Of a stretch of DNA of 60,000 nt, positions 34,644 through 46,764 are shown piece after piece; the first letter of the stretch is position 1, and every line of letters starts with the position of its first letter. Source of the DNA: Lineus longissimus (lineage: Eukaryota > Nemertea > Pilidiophora > Heteronemertea > Lineidae); contig NC_088322.1 in the NCBI RefSeq assembly GCF_910592395.1, forward strand, positions 15,869,431-15,929,430, read 5' to 3'. Both the position numbers and the translations under genes were made by a program. Below the pieces are notes generated by a model. It did not search any database, was not told the origin of the DNA, and saw only the letters and a program-made list of their open reading frames with translations.

Positions 34644-36636
34644 GTATCAGTGGTAAGATGTCAGACTCATTCGGAGATTGTCTTGTTCTGTTTCGTGACC
34701 AGAGGTATTACCAATAGGCTGAGGGATAGTATCAGTGGTTAGATGTCAGACTCATTCGGAGATTGTCTTGTTCTGTTTCGTGACCAGAGGTATTACCAAT
34801 AGGCTGAGGGATAGTATCAGTGGTTAGATGTCAGACTCATTCGGAGATTGTCTTGTTCTGTTTCGTGACCAGAGGTATTACCAATAGGCTGAGAGATAGT
34901 ATCAGTGGTTAGATGTCAGACTCATTCGGAGATTGTCTTGTTCTGTTTCGTGACCAGAGGTATTACCAATAGGCTGAGGGATAGTATCAGTGGTCAGATG
35001 TCAGACTCATTCGGAGATTGTCTTGTTCTGTGTCGTGACCAGAGGTATTACCAATAGGCTGAGGGATAGTATCAGTGGTCAGATGTCAGACTCATTCAGA
35101 GATTGTCTTGTTCTGTTTCGTGACCAGAGGTATTACCAATAGGCTGAGGGATAGTATCAGTGGTCAGATGTCAGACTCATTCGGAGATTGTCTTGTTCTG
35201 TTTCGTGACCAGAGGTATTACCAATAGGCTGAGGGATAGTATCAGTGGTTAGATGTCAGACTCATTCGGAGATTGTCTTGTTCTGTATCGTGACCAGAGG
35301 TATTACCAATAGGCTGAGGGATAGTATCAGTGGTTAGATGTCAGACTCATTCGGAGATTGTTTTGTTCTGTGTCGTGACCAGAGGTATTACCAATAGGCT
35401 GAGGGATAGTATCAGTGGTTAGATGTCAGACTCATTCGGAGATTGTCTTGTTCTGTGTCGTGACCAGAGGTATTACCAATAGGCTGAGGGATAGTATCAG
35501 TGGTTAGATGTCAGACTCATTCGGAGATTGTTTTGTTCTGTGTCGTGACCAGAGGTATTACCAATAGGCTGAGGGATAGTATCAGTGGTTAGATGTCAGA
35601 CTCATTCGGAGATTGTCTTGTTCTGTATCGTGACCAGAGGTATTACCAATAGGCTGAGGGATAGTATCAGTGGTTAGATGTCAGACTCATTCGGAGATTG
35701 TCTTGTTCTGTGTCGTGACCAGAGGTATTACCAATAGGCTGAGGGATAGTATCAGTGGTTAGATGTCAGACTCATTCGGAGATTGTCTTGTTCTGTGTCG
35801 TGACCAGAGGTATTACCAATAGGCTGAGGGATAGTGTCAGTGGTTAGATGTCAGACTCATTCAGAGATTGTCTTGTTCTGTTTCGTGACCAGAGGTATCA
35901 CCAATAGGCTGAGGGATAGTATCAGTGGTTAGATGTCAGACTCATTCGGAGATTGTCTTGTTCTGTTTCGTGACCAGAGGTATTACCAATAGGCTGAGGG
36001 ATAGTATCAGTGGTTAGATGTCAGACTCATTCGGAGATTGTCTTGTTCTGTGTCGTGACCAGAGGTATTACCAATAGGCTGAGGGATAGTATCAGTGGTT
36101 AGATGTCAGACTCATTCGGAGATTGTCTTGTTCTGTTTCGTGACCAGAGGTATCACCAATAGGCTGAGGGATAGTATCAGTTGTTAGATGTCAGACTCAT
36201 TCGGAGATTGTCTTGTTCTGTTTCGTGACCAGAGGTATTACCAATAGGCTGAGGGATAGTATCAGTGGTTAGATGTCAGACTCATTCGGAGATTGTCTTG
36301 TTCTGTTTCGTGACCAGAGGTATTACCAATAGGCTGAGGGATAGTATCAGTGGTCAGATGTCAGACTCATTCGGAGATTGTCTTGTTCTGTTTCGTGACC
36401 AGAGGTATTACCAATAGGCTGAGGGATAGTATCAGTTGTTAGATGTCAGACTCATTCGGAGATTGTCTTGTTCTGTGTCGTGACCAGAGGTATTACCAAT
36501 AGGCTGAGGGATAGTATCAGTGGTCAGATGTCAGACTCATTCGGAGATTGTCTTGTTCTGTGTCGTGACCAGAGGTATAACCAATAGGCTGAGGGATAGT
36601 ATCAGTGGTTAGATGTCAGACTCATTCGGAGATTGT
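34644..36636. repeat. 85-bp satellite, right block (~23.4 copies)
   Basis: Same unit and same variant types as the left block. It resumes at GTATCAGTGG, exactly the base that follows GGGATA in an intact unit, so the two blocks were once continuous. The array stops at GAGATTGT and runs into unique GC-richer sequence. Confidence 0.97.
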
Positions 36637-36860
36637 GCGGCGACAGCCAATCGCGCTGACATTTCGCTTGCGATTTACTGAAAGAAATGTTGCCATGATT
36701 GCATTGTCCAACGATAGAGAAACGCCCGACCACCAGCCGACCAACTGCACTTGAAAAATGATAGACACCTAGCGACTGGTCTCACTTGACTGCACAAGCA
36801 AGTTCATTGACGAGACAGGGCACAGAGACGCTCTGGTGTATAGAAAAAATTAAAAATATT

Positions 36861-36931
36861 CCTCGAGCGGGTACGAACTCGGAACCCTCGGCACTCGACC
36901 CTTGCCGTCGTACCATCTATGCCATGAAGCC
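36861..36931 (-). repeat. tRNA-like remnant
   Basis: On the minus strand GGCTTCATGGCATAGATGG (A-box TGGCATAGATGG) is followed by a CGGCA...TGCCG stem and then GAGTTCGTACCC (B-box-like). The anticodon loop is too long and the acceptor does not close, so it is read as a tRNA-derived repeat. Confidence 0.4.
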
Positions 36932-37099
36932 GTTGTTTGAAATGAATACTTTTTTGCACATTTTGATTTCACGTACAAGCTTGACAGAATGGCGTCGTTT
37001 GTGCCATCTGTACCATTTTCAGTTTCAAAGTGGCCTTTAAAATTTGCCCTTTTAGAATATTGGCAAAGTGAATTCATAAGATACATGATCAGGAGATGA

Positions 37100-39640
37100 A
37101 CATGACACCCTGTGATGATTATAGGAGCACGCAGCTATTTTTCGAGTTTTAAAGATGCAAAACAATTTCCCGCTTTGCTAGTATTAAAACCATGCGTGTA
37201 TTGAGGAACTGTCTGATGAGGTGGCATTCGATTTCAAAGAATGATCGCCTCTGTAGTGCCACTGTGGCCTGCTGGCAGTCTATCATATTTGAGGGCGTTT
37301 GAAATATATGGCGAACGGGCGTCTGTGTTTCTAACTTGGCCGTTAGGGTTTTTATGCATTCATGTCAGCCTAAAAGTGGACTGTGGCTTGTAGTTGACCC
37401 ATCGTCCAAGCCTAATGACGGAGTCACAGAGCCTGCGAAACTAAAACCTACCTTTAATTGTAGTTGAATAAACCTTCTTGCTTTGGGAATGACTGGTATA
37501 CTTACTATAAGTAAACCGTATCCTTGAATCCGCCAATCTAATTACTGATTTATGTGACACTCTAGACATATATAAAGCTGCATCACTGACTTACCAGGGA
37601 ACCAATTACACCATATTGGGTTTCTTAATGCTCAGGGGAGGCTACCGCTCCCCTATTTTCAATCTTAAGGATAACTGACTCTGTCGGGTCGCCTGCAACG
37701 ATTCAATCCAACATGTGTTCCCGAGGTGACAGGGATTAGAACTCTCCAATTACGCATTAGAGGAGGTAGAAAATGCCTGACGAACATGACGAACGGATTG
37801 TAACGTTAATGAGAGACGTCAGCTCTACGGCACAAACATGAGCTTGGTTTCTTGTAATTGGTCAAATTGAATTCTAGGAACTTGAAGACGACTTTAACCG
37901 ATGGATGTGATAATGGTACTTATAGGTAATTCAACTTATCGACTAGTATGGCTATCATTACAGAGAGTGCCCGGGGTCACACTGGCCAAAGTCTGCAATG
38001 AACTTGAGTTACTGACACTATTACGATTGTCTGGAAGAAGGCCACAGGTTGAACAACCGCGTTTTTTTATCTCATTAGAAGTCCTTATATAACAATGCAC
38101 GATATCTTTCCTCCAGCATGCATCCATAATCGCCAGCAGCATACTCATGCACATCCTCAAATGCAGGAGAAATGGTGCATCCTCATAAATGCTTGAGGTT
38201 GCTTATCAGCGTGATGCCACAACACCCTGCGGACTTCGGATTTGCAATCACATGAAGCAAGATGTCGCCAAGTTTCTACGTAATTATAGAGAAAAAGTGA
38301 ATTGACTTGTGCGGTAATGAGCTAGTCAGCTCATACAAATCAACCCGAGAAACCCTCTGGGGACTGTTCTTCCACGGCTCGGTAGTATATTATGGGTGTC
38401 CTTGCTTTAGTGCAGTCAACTGTCAGCTGTTCACCTCGGTAAGATTAAAGAAGTAATGTTGGTTTGTGATACACACTACGACTGCCAATGCTCTAGGTAC
38501 ACATAATTTCAGCTTTGCACCTCATGGGTTTTTCCCTTTTTGGTTGGGGGACGATTGATAGCTGGAACCCCAAACTTTCCCCAATGCCCAGTCCACCCGC
38601 ATCTTACCAACACGGCTTCATATACATGTACTGTTACCTATATATGGTATTGTGATTCACTCGTCATTTCTCCCGTGGTTTTTTCAAAATATGTTTTATG
38701 AATGTTCTGTCTGTTCTGTCATCTGTCGTATTACTTAACAATACACGGTTTTCGATCCAGCATACACAGGCCAATAAAACTGCAACAGTTTTACCACATT
38801 GTTGTCATGAAAAAATGAGTAGGAAGAGAGAATTGGAGTAAGTATGATGAATGAAACAGAGAATAAAATATATGCTTTGAGTGCCTCAGCAGAAATTTCG
38901 TTGAGAAGATAACTCGATATCGATGTCGATAATCATAAATCTCGTCAAAACCGACATGGACACAGGTGCTGTGCGTAGGAATCCAATGCGATATTAGAGT
39001 GATTTTATTCACGAACATATTTCAAAATTGGACTAAATCACTTACATATTGCAACCGATGTCGGACTAAATTTGACCGCTTGTTGGGTATGATCACGTAC
39101 ATTAGTGTGTACATAATGTATAGGCCGCTCCCCAACCTTTGGGTGGATTTCAACTTGGTTCAAGTGATGGAATCGATCGAGCTCAGCTGTTTTACAGACA
39201 ACAGTTATGGACATAATGAAAACTCTGACATTTTTGTATCATATATATCTTGTCGTAGCATGGTACTTTAGTCTTGAAATATGGCAAGAAAACTGATTCC
39301 ATCAGTTCAAATAGAGCACTGCCACCAAAACAACCAGACAACTTTATTCGCCATTTTTATATAATAGTATTTAATTTGTTACTTTTTCCTCTCAAACTTT
39401 GACAAAGAGAAATATGAAATGTTATCAAGAAAAAATACTTTGGGTGAGATCAAGTTATGTCATCCGCCAAGTGACTGTGCTACAAGACGAATTGTAGCAA
39501 ATGAGAAAAAATACAAAATGTGAAAAAACATCACATGAAATGGATTACCCAGCGTCCCAAGGGAACCAATTAAAGTGCACCCAATCTCAGTGACTGTCAG
39601 TAAACATCACCTCAAAAAACAACCAATCAGACCACTTACT
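37100..39640. other. No supported gene
   Basis: Unique sequence. Frames up to about 100 codons (38966-39271 plus strand) lack motifs and splice context. Confidence 0.3.
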
Positions 39641-39643
39641 TTG

Positions 39644-39654
39644 AAAATGGCGGC
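39644..39654 (+). promoter_or_regulatory. YY1-like AAAATGGCGGC site
   Basis: A perfect match to AANATGGCGGC. Used as a start codon it gives only five residues before TGA, so a binding site or upstream ORF is more likely than a gene start. Confidence 0.3.
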
Positions 39655-39658
39655 GATT

Positions 39659-39833
39659 CTATGAGGACACGTTTTTAAGACAACCCAAGAATGCTGCACT
39701 GAAGCAACTTTCCTGAATTTCACCACCCATGAGATTGGTGATCCATATTCGACTGTCACAAACAAACTTTCTGAACGGATTTTTCAAATGAGTATTGTTC
39801 GGTCGGATGACTGATGAGTTTAACTTACAATGG
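39659..39833 (-). CDS. Candidate terminal exon, laminin-G-like end
   Basis: A minus-strand frame follows a good acceptor (GCTGTCTCTCAG, exon start 39833) and runs to TAG at 39659. Near its end it reads IWITNLMGG, then ten residues, then FLGCLKNV. Laminin-G/thrombospondin-N-like domains end with a hydrophobic-GG turn followed by F-x-GC-[IL]-x-[ND]-[VL], so this fits the last part of such a domain, found in extracellular matrix and cell-surface proteins. An in-frame ATG lies just upstream of the acceptor, but a splice is preferred. The protein would stop right after the domain. The identification rests on one short motif. Confidence 0.33.
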
Positions 39834-40408
39834 CTGAGAGACAGCATTCATACACTCCAAAGCTGCAGATGATATTTCACCGGGAAAATTCCAATGTTTT
39901 TACTGGAGTGCGATGACTCTGTCTTGAATTGTCGAGATTATCTCATCAATTACTTCTGCCTGGGCCGTATCAAACGACCTTTGAATGCTCATCAATTTCT
40001 CAGCAGATGTCAAAAGTGAGCTTTTTTCATTGAAACTTGTGAGAAAAGCCTTATTTCAAGGTTTGAGGTTGTCAGAGTCAAAGGTAACTCAATGGCTATT
40101 TTGATATATCGCATCCCATATCCCTTGCAGGCAGCTTTGCTCACGTTCTTCAAAGTAGCACCTCTGATTTGCCTGGCGGCAGACATCACTCACGGCAATG
40201 ATAAATAAGAAGACGAATGAGACTCAGACATATGAAGGCTTTGTGTCTGATGACTTTGTGGTTGATGAGAATGCTACAGCTGTCACCAAGATGATTGGGG
40301 CTTTGACTATGAAGGTCAGCGTGTCCACCAATGATAAGAGGGACTGTTGAGAGGGGCCGGTGGTCCAGGTGTTGGTCTGTGAGTCAAACATTGGCAGGTA
40401 TCACTCAC

Positions 40409-40612
40409 CAAACATTCCTCACTTTCTGACAGGTATTGACCAATCAGAAGAGAGATATCATGCTTGTTCGGCACAGACAGCACGGTCATGATCACATACG
40501 GGGGTTTTGATTGGTCAAAGCGAAGTCCTTCTGCTTGAGGAAAGTGGCGAATGAATAAGACTTGGACAGATGATGGTATTGTGATTGTCGATATCAATAG
40601 ATCTTTTTTCAC
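40409..40612 (-). CDS. Candidate internal exon with consensus donor
   Basis: A minus-strand frame ends at ECL|GTGAGT (donor at 40408-40403), a consensus splice site. Possible acceptors are CTTTCCTCAAGCAG or CTGTCCAAG upstream. The segment PPYVIMTVLSVPNKHDISLL alternates hydrophobic residues as in beta sandwiches. It lies upstream (minus sense) of the laminin-G-like exon, but the phases do not match directly (phase 0 against 2), so at least one more exon would be needed. Family unknown. Confidence 0.3.
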
Positions 40613-41054
40613 ACAACGCAGCGATTTTCTGGTCTCAGTGACAAAAATCGCTGTTCCTTCATCTCAACACCATTATAAATACAGTAAATGAATAGAGGAT
40701 AGAAACAGACCACAGACGTCAACCTGACTAAAAGCCCCATCCATTATACATTGACACCAAATAGTCTGCTGTTATGGCCCACTGGAGGATACAACCATCT
40801 TAAATAATTCATCTCTAATTTAGATGAAGTAGCCTACCAAAGGAGCACAAGTCTCTCAGTAATGACATCCTCAATACCCAGCAACCGACAGCCTGGCTGT
40901 AAACCACGACATCGGGTGAACAGCAGCCAATTCTAAACACCGTGAACGAGGTGCCTGATCATACGACCATATTGCGTGGGGTGGAGATTTTCGGCAAGAA
41001 TCGACTCAACTAATCTTTTCTCAAACAAATTTTAATGCTCCCCTCAATTTCACC

Positions 41055-41112
41055 AGTCACAACAGATCGGTGGTTCTATTGTCAACAGATCGGCAGTTCT
41101 ATTGTCAACAGA
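41055..41112. repeat. Short 24-bp direct repeat
   Basis: CAACAGATCGGYRGTTCTAT with TGT is repeated just over twice. Confidence 0.8.
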
Positions 41113-41579
41113 TATCTATCCCCCACACAATACGGCCGGTAGATTAGGCTTTTCCGCTTGCAGTGCCAACTGATCATGAAATGGACTTCAATCACATTCT
41201 CGGTTGGAGCTTAGGGTAATCAGGCTTTAGTCTGGTCACTCTGAGGTTGGAGCACTGACCAATCTCATGAGCCAACCACAGCTGTCAATGTTTGAACAAA
41301 CCAACAAAAAAAAGGCAAAATGATCAAAATATGACAAGAACAGCGATCGTAAATTCTCTGAGGGGTCATTTCTCCTTCGTTAATGTATTTACTCTATGTC
41401 TAGCAGCAGCATCACCGCAAACATGCCAATTCATTAAGGCGGCACCACATGGATTACCTTGCACTGCCCACTGAACATTACCTCCACACGAAAATACCAT
41501 CATTGTGTGGGCAGCCATTTCTTGCAACCGTCGTACAGTTCTGATTAATTTGATTTAAATCATGGCTTGGTATAGCGTA

Positions 41580-41800
41580 TAAGAAGAGCAGTGCAATTTC
41601 TTCTTCTTCAGCGCTCAGCACTTGGAGGAGTTATTCTCCAGGGTGAGTGCTACTACGGCCTCGTGACTTGGTCCTTGGCCAGGGAGGAGTCCATATTAAA
41701 CGATCGCCCACTGACTTGGGTCATGGGTGCAGTCGTTTGTTCGCAATAGCACAGACACCAGGAACAAGGAACCTTTGGTTTATGCCTCATTCAAAGGATA
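41580..41800. repeat. Possible dispersed-repeat segment
   Basis: Words such as CAGGAACAAGGAACCTTTGG and GCCTCATTCAAAGGA look like the 3' part of dispersed repeats, judged from memory only; no second copy is present in this window. Confidence 0.15.
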
Positions 41801-42029
41801 AAGAAACATAGGGTGGAGTGATAGCTCAAGAACACTTGAGACGGACGAAACATCGTTGATCATTCCAGGAGATGAACTCACAAGCTCTTGACGACCCCAG
41901 AGCTCTAACCACAAAGTCATCGCGCCACTGATCTCCCTGGCTATTGCTATAATGCTGACTACACTGCCAATGAAGTGACAATCGACCTTACATACAACAT
42001 TAACCATGACTCCCCTCAAACCTTTCATA

Positions 42030-43190
42030 AAGCAATTGTAAAAGCTATGTGGTTAATATACAGAAGAACGGGTGTACAGTTCACCGCCCCCTTTGATCGA
42101 GATTGCCTACTAATTCAATACTGATGAAGTAGCGGCTTCCTCAAGCATGTGTGTTGACAGGTTACCAAGTCCATGTGGGGACGGTATAGATTGTCAGCAA
42201 ATCACTAGCAATGACTGGTGTTGTATCAGAGGTAGAGCTTTCATCTAAAGAGTCACATGAATCAACACGTAGATATTGCACATAAGCTGGATGCAGAGGT
42301 TTAGCTAGAATACATCAAAGATCACAATCACAAAGAGGGCAGTGAAGCAGGCATGGTTCCAACAACATCAACCATATCATAGCATTTACAATGAGGACCT
42401 TATATCAGGGAGTGGTCAAGGACGCAATCTGCGAAAGTAATAGTCAATTCTGTAGCCAGGCATACTTCAAACGGTCACATTATAGAGGTGTCTTAGTACA
42501 TATGATGATCAAAGGGGGAAGTGAGGTATACCTAATTGCTTTCCTTTGAGCAATGATATGGCACCAAGAGGAAGATTTAGGAAGATTCCGCTCCCATATT
42601 AAGTGTCACACAACTCCATGCTTGGAAGACTGCCTTGAATAAATAATGCACCATTGCTAATCTGAACGCAAGGGTTCAGTGAGGTGAACGGTTTCATTTG
42701 TACTGTCAACAAGACCATAGTCTACTTCATGAGAATACTAAGTATTTGGTGATTTCACACAGAACATGAAACAGTTTATCAAAATCTTACAGTCATCTGG
42801 GAATTCTAAGTCAGAAATTTCTAAAATGAAGCCACTCAGCAACACACACATAAACTTCCGACTATCACTATTTCATGAAGACTAGATACAGCATCGATTT
42901 TTAGATGATCTTTAGTTAGCAGGCAGCGTCACTCGCCTTTGCCATGAATTATTAACCACATTGTCAACTGTGAGCCGCAGATCATCTATCTCTTCCACAG
43001 AATGGTTTAGTCAGGATTCCTTGTCGTTCGAAGCATCGCAATGCCTCTTTTGTACCAGACGCATAATCTATTCATGACAAGAGACAAATTATTATATTCA
43101 CACCCAACGCCAGTTGAATTTGGAAAATTGCCTTTGAACGAGAGCCTTGGAAAGCCTCAGTGCTGGTATATCAATCAATGTGTGTTATAT
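42030..43190. other. No supported feature
   Basis: Unique sequence with only short frames. Confidence 0.35.
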
Positions 43191-43204
43191 ACCTGCATGT
43201 CAGG

Positions 43205-43455
43205 TCTCCAGTAGCCTTCCGAACGCCGGGTTTACACAGGACTCATGTTGTCACCTGTAACGGTTCACGTCTCAAACATCACTTGTCACAAACACGTTCG
43301 TTAGTTGACTATGACATGCGACAATATTGGAAAGTGACAACGTGACAAGTGACACGCTCTTTGGAAACGCCTCTTTCGTGATATGTGACAGGTATCACCT
43401 TACAAGTGACACTGTACTCTATGTAAACCGGCCAAAGGGCGTTCTGTCACAAACA
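43205..43455. promoter_or_regulatory. Cluster of TGACA/TGTCA words
   Basis: About ten TGACA or TGTCA words fall within 250 bp, several as GTGACA or TGTCAC, including GTGACAACGTGACAAGTGAC. These resemble TALE-homeodomain (Meis/TGIF) or T-box half-sites. Function is inference. Confidence 0.25.
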
Positions 43456-44176
43456 TATTTAAAGAGCTCCTCTCTAGCGGAGTTTATACGTTACGTTGGA
43501 AAGAATATTGCTTGAATGATTTGATAGAAAAAGACAGTATAATTAAGAAGAGCAATTCTCGTCTCATTTCACGACAGCTTAATCACAAACTGCTCGAATA
43601 ACATATTCCTCAGAAGCAATCAAGTCGAAACCGTGGCTTACGTCCCCGAACTATCGACCAATAGTATGTTTACATACACCTCCAAAGTAATCAAGCCGAT
43701 GCCGAGGCTGATACAAACCACAGCCCGGAAGGATCCCATCGTGTCTGCTCCGATAGCTCATAATGAAGTGATGGATAAGGACTAATTCTAGAGACTTGGA
43801 CATCCTCCAATGTGTCCCATCAGACCCAGCTTTTTTAATCCGCATGAGCGACCTTATCACCGTGATTGGAGTTCCCAAGTGATGAATCAACCAATCAGTA
43901 GCATCATTCACAGAAACAAATGTCACACGCTATCAAGAATCATATTTATCGACGACCATCTTTAGAAATGTCCACACACCAGGTCCTTCGAAATCGAGAC
44001 TGCCCATCCGCAGATTTGATGACGGCACAGTTTCGAATTCATCTCCTTGTCAAACAGAACTTTATATTACACATTGGCCTATAGGACCAATGATAGTATC
44101 AGAAAATTCCGACAAATTATGAGATTCTCACATGCCAACAACTTTCAAATCAGATTGATGACAGAGGCGAGAAAAT

Positions 44177-44232
44177 TCAACAAATTGTCTGATTTTCCTG
44201 GACTGGCAACTGCAGCATGTGTTCCCAGAAGC
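44177..44232 (-). CDS. Candidate terminal exon (pairs with 44357-44519)
   Basis: After an excellent acceptor (CTGCTTTGTTTGCAG) the minus strand reads GC TTC TGG..., and with the G left by the upstream exon the frame becomes G-FWEHMLQLPVQENQTIC-stop. The intervening intron would be 124 nt. The phase agreement and strong acceptor support the pair. Function unknown. Confidence 0.33.
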
Positions 44233-44356
44233 CTGCAAACAAAGCAGATGTAGACAAACCTGCACTGAGCAAAGCTTCACCATCCAGAACAGCAAGAGGT
44301 TGACCAATTAACAGTCGTCTGTTCATTGGAAAACACACACTCCCTGATAGCCTTAC

Positions 44357-44519
44357 CCAGAATCAGCCCTCCAGAGTAACCTATGGGGTAGATGCACGCT
44401 TCCCACAACTGCTCTTGAAAGCCAAACACAGACACAAGTATGAGCTCAGCTATAGAAACAGGGTCTTTTTGAGACAATAGGGTAACAGACTTAACCATTT
44501 TCATGGAAACCTCTGACAA
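44357..44519 (-). CDS. Candidate internal exon, hydrophobic protein segment
   Basis: Flanked by acceptor CCTCTGGTTGCAG and consensus donor CTGG|GTAAGG. Its 54 residues begin LSEVSMKMVKSVTLL and include IAELILVSVFGFQEQLWEAC and YPIGYSGGLIL, strongly hydrophobic. It ends in phase 1 and joins in frame to the exon at 44177-44232. No family recognised. Confidence 0.35.
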
Positions 44520-44970
44520 CTGCAACCAGAGGCACCTGCTACTGGCATGACTGGCCAACTCTCCTCCTTCACAGAGGGACTGGTGAACCCAGCCTCAAGT
44601 GTCTGCACAGGTTATCAGAAGTGGCGGCGAGTCTCGGCTCGGCAAACAAAGTATCACCTCAACAACATGAAGGAGACATATCGAGATTGATTCTGTTGAC
44701 ACTGTGGCCTGCTGTGGTCTCATGATGGCCCAGTCAAACAGTACTGCATGATGTATATGTACATACATGCTTCAGTTAGATTTTTAACCATGTAGAAGAG
44801 TGCTGGTGGACAGAGGGAATTGGTTTGAGGAAACGCATGTTAGTAATGTAATGTTCAGGGGTCCCCGACCCAGGCAAAGTCATCATTTGACATTTGTAGA
44901 ATTCACCGAAGAGATACGATAGAAATGAAGAGCACAAAGTAGCAATAGCTGACTAAACAACTGGGCTCAT

Positions 44971-45193
44971 TCAACAAATTGAAGTTGAAATACGAACAAC
45001 ACGAATCGATAACTTTTCTGGCCAATTGCAACTTGGTAAAGTGTGCGACACCGATCTGAAAGATTTCCCATCAACAGATTCTGTTTGACTGGCCAGCATG
45101 TGAATGCCATGACCGTGGGAAAACTGAAGCACAACATCCTTTCTCGCCCGTATAAATATATGTATGACCGATAGAGAGTCATTTCCCTGGCAG
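44971..45193 (-). CDS. Candidate exon, extracellular-like (pairs with 45662-45857)
   Basis: The acceptor CTCTGTTGGATGCACAG precedes an open minus frame that runs 74 codons to TGA at 44971. It starts DCQGNDSLSVIHIFIRARKD when joined to the upstream exon and continues with LQFSHGHGIHML and SLRSVSHTLPSCNW-like segments, then LSIRVVRIST. The alternating hydrophobics suggest a beta-rich domain. It is either a last exon or continues through a weak internal donor. Confidence 0.33.
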
Positions 45194-45661
45194 CTGTGCA
45201 TCCAACAGAGAAGTACCCAGACAGTCTCTTCAAACAACAAGGACAGGAACCGTTCTAACTAACACAAATGAACATTTTTGATTTGGTTAGAGAGCAAAGT
45301 CACATGTCCAATATCATATGACGAGGAGCTACCAGTATTGTTTAAATCAAGTTTAGCGTGTGAATTCCCCTGAAACCCATGCATAGAATAGATGCATGAG
45401 GCCGCTCAAGAAAATGCCACAGCGAAAGATATGATGTTCGATGTTTCAAGAACTTCTTTGCCTTGTTCCCAAGAGAGAAAGTGATAGTTCTTGGCTACTC
45501 ACTCTCCCAATAATTCTTATGCTATGACAACGGCTTAGCATGGAGACTTATGGGAAAGAAGGAGAGCTGGGCAGCATTGCCTTTTCAGGAGGAAGAATCA
45601 TAATGTTTGACAACCAACGTTGAAGAAACCAAGAAGCATTTCATTACTTTTAGGCACTCAC

Positions 45662-45857
45662 TCTTTCTGAGCAGAAATACTGGAATTACAGCCGAACTCT
45701 CCAATTCCTCTGAGGGTTAGTGCCTGGATCAGTAGTGTGTGGGAGGTCGGCAATATATTCGGAAAGTAATGGCAAATGTTTGCCGAAGCATGGTCTGGGA
45801 TCTTGTTAGATCGAGCCAGGCAAACGAGGCGACAATCAAACATTGAACTATATTGAC
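45662..45857 (-). CDS. Candidate internal exon, Cys-containing
   Basis: Bounded by acceptor CCTGATTGACACAG and consensus donor AAAGA|GTGAGT. It holds 64 full codons, beginning QYSSMFDCRLVCLARSNK, with four cysteines spread over the exon. It enters in phase 1 and leaves in phase 2, and the next exon candidate (start 45193) begins with the single base needed, giving Asp at the joint. Two good splice sites and matching phase make chance less likely. Confidence 0.4.
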
Positions 45858-45879
45858 CTGTGTCAATCAGGGGCAAGAT

Positions 45880-46540
45880 TGTTTCAGCTGGGGTCGGTTC
45901 GGTCGTTTAGGTTGAAACTGCCTCGACTATGATCAGGTTGGTCGGTTCGGTCGTTTAGGTGGGGACTGCCTCAGTTGCGGATGGTCCAGTCATTCAGATA
46001 GAGACTGCTTCAGCTGCAGTCGCCTCAGTCATTAAGGTAGAGACTGCTTCAGCTGTGGTTAGTCCCATTAATATGGAGGAGGCTGTGTCAGTTGTGGCTG
46101 GTCCTGTCTTTGGTAGAGACTGTTTCAGTGGTTGGTGGTCCTGTCTTTGGTAGAGACTGTTTCAGTGGTTAGTGGTCCTGTCTTTGGTAGAGACTGTTTC
46201 AGTGGTTGATGGTCCTGTCTTTGGTAGAGACTGTTTCAGTGGTTGGTGGTCCTGTCTTTGGTAGAGACTGTTTCAGTGGTTGGTGGTCCTGTCTTTGGTA
46301 GAGACTGTTTCAGTGGTTGGCGGTCCTGTCATGAAGGTAGAGACTGTTTCAACTGTGGTTAGTCCCATTAATATGGAGGAGACTGTGTCAGTTGTGGCTG
46401 GTCCTGTTTTTGGTAGAGACTGTTTCAGTGGTTGGTGGTCCTGTCTTTGGTAGAGACTGTTTCAGTGGTTGATGGTCCTGTCAAGAAGGTAGAGACTGTT
46501 TCAGCTGTGGTCACTTTAGTCATTCAGGTAGATACTGTCT
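45880..46540. repeat. Minisatellite, 37-bp core with 39-bp diverged flanks
   Basis: The centre is made of 37-bp units (GGTCCTGTCTTTGGTAGAGA plus CTGTTTCAGTGGTTGGT). At both ends the units are 39 bp and more diverged. A segment containing GTTAGTCCCATTAATATGGA occurs twice (about 46057 and 46355), showing a higher-order duplication near 300 bp. The 39-bp left units read in frame on the plus strand as 13-residue repeats (VIQIETASAAVAS, VIKVETASAVVSP). Confidence 0.92.
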
Positions 46541-46743
46541 TTTATGTCATGACCTAGGTAGAAGATGGGCAAGCTCCAACTTCCTGCAGAGAATGAGCCC
46601 TTTCGTCTCTCACAGAGGCCATTCCTCCATGCTATCAAAAGAGGCAACATTTTCGTTCTGAGAATGTCAGCATGAATCCAGTTACAGTATTTCATCATAC
46701 CGGGAACAGTTTGGGAGGTATCGCTCAAAATCACCCTCACACT
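46516..46743 (-). CDS. Open frame just downstream of the signal exon
   Basis: This frame continues in register directly after the TAA that closes the frame above and stays open about 75 codons (SVRVILSDTSQTVPG, then CNWIHADILRTKMLPLL). One stop codon separates two coding-like pieces, so a pseudogene, an intron retained in the reading, or chance are all possible. Confidence 0.2.
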   Translation of the reverse strand, partial: SVRVILSDTSQTVPGMMKYCNWIHADILRTKMLPLLIAWRNGLCERRKGSFSAGSWSLPIFYLGHDIKDSIYLND

Positions 46744-46764
46744 TTAGGTGCTAACGATATGTAC

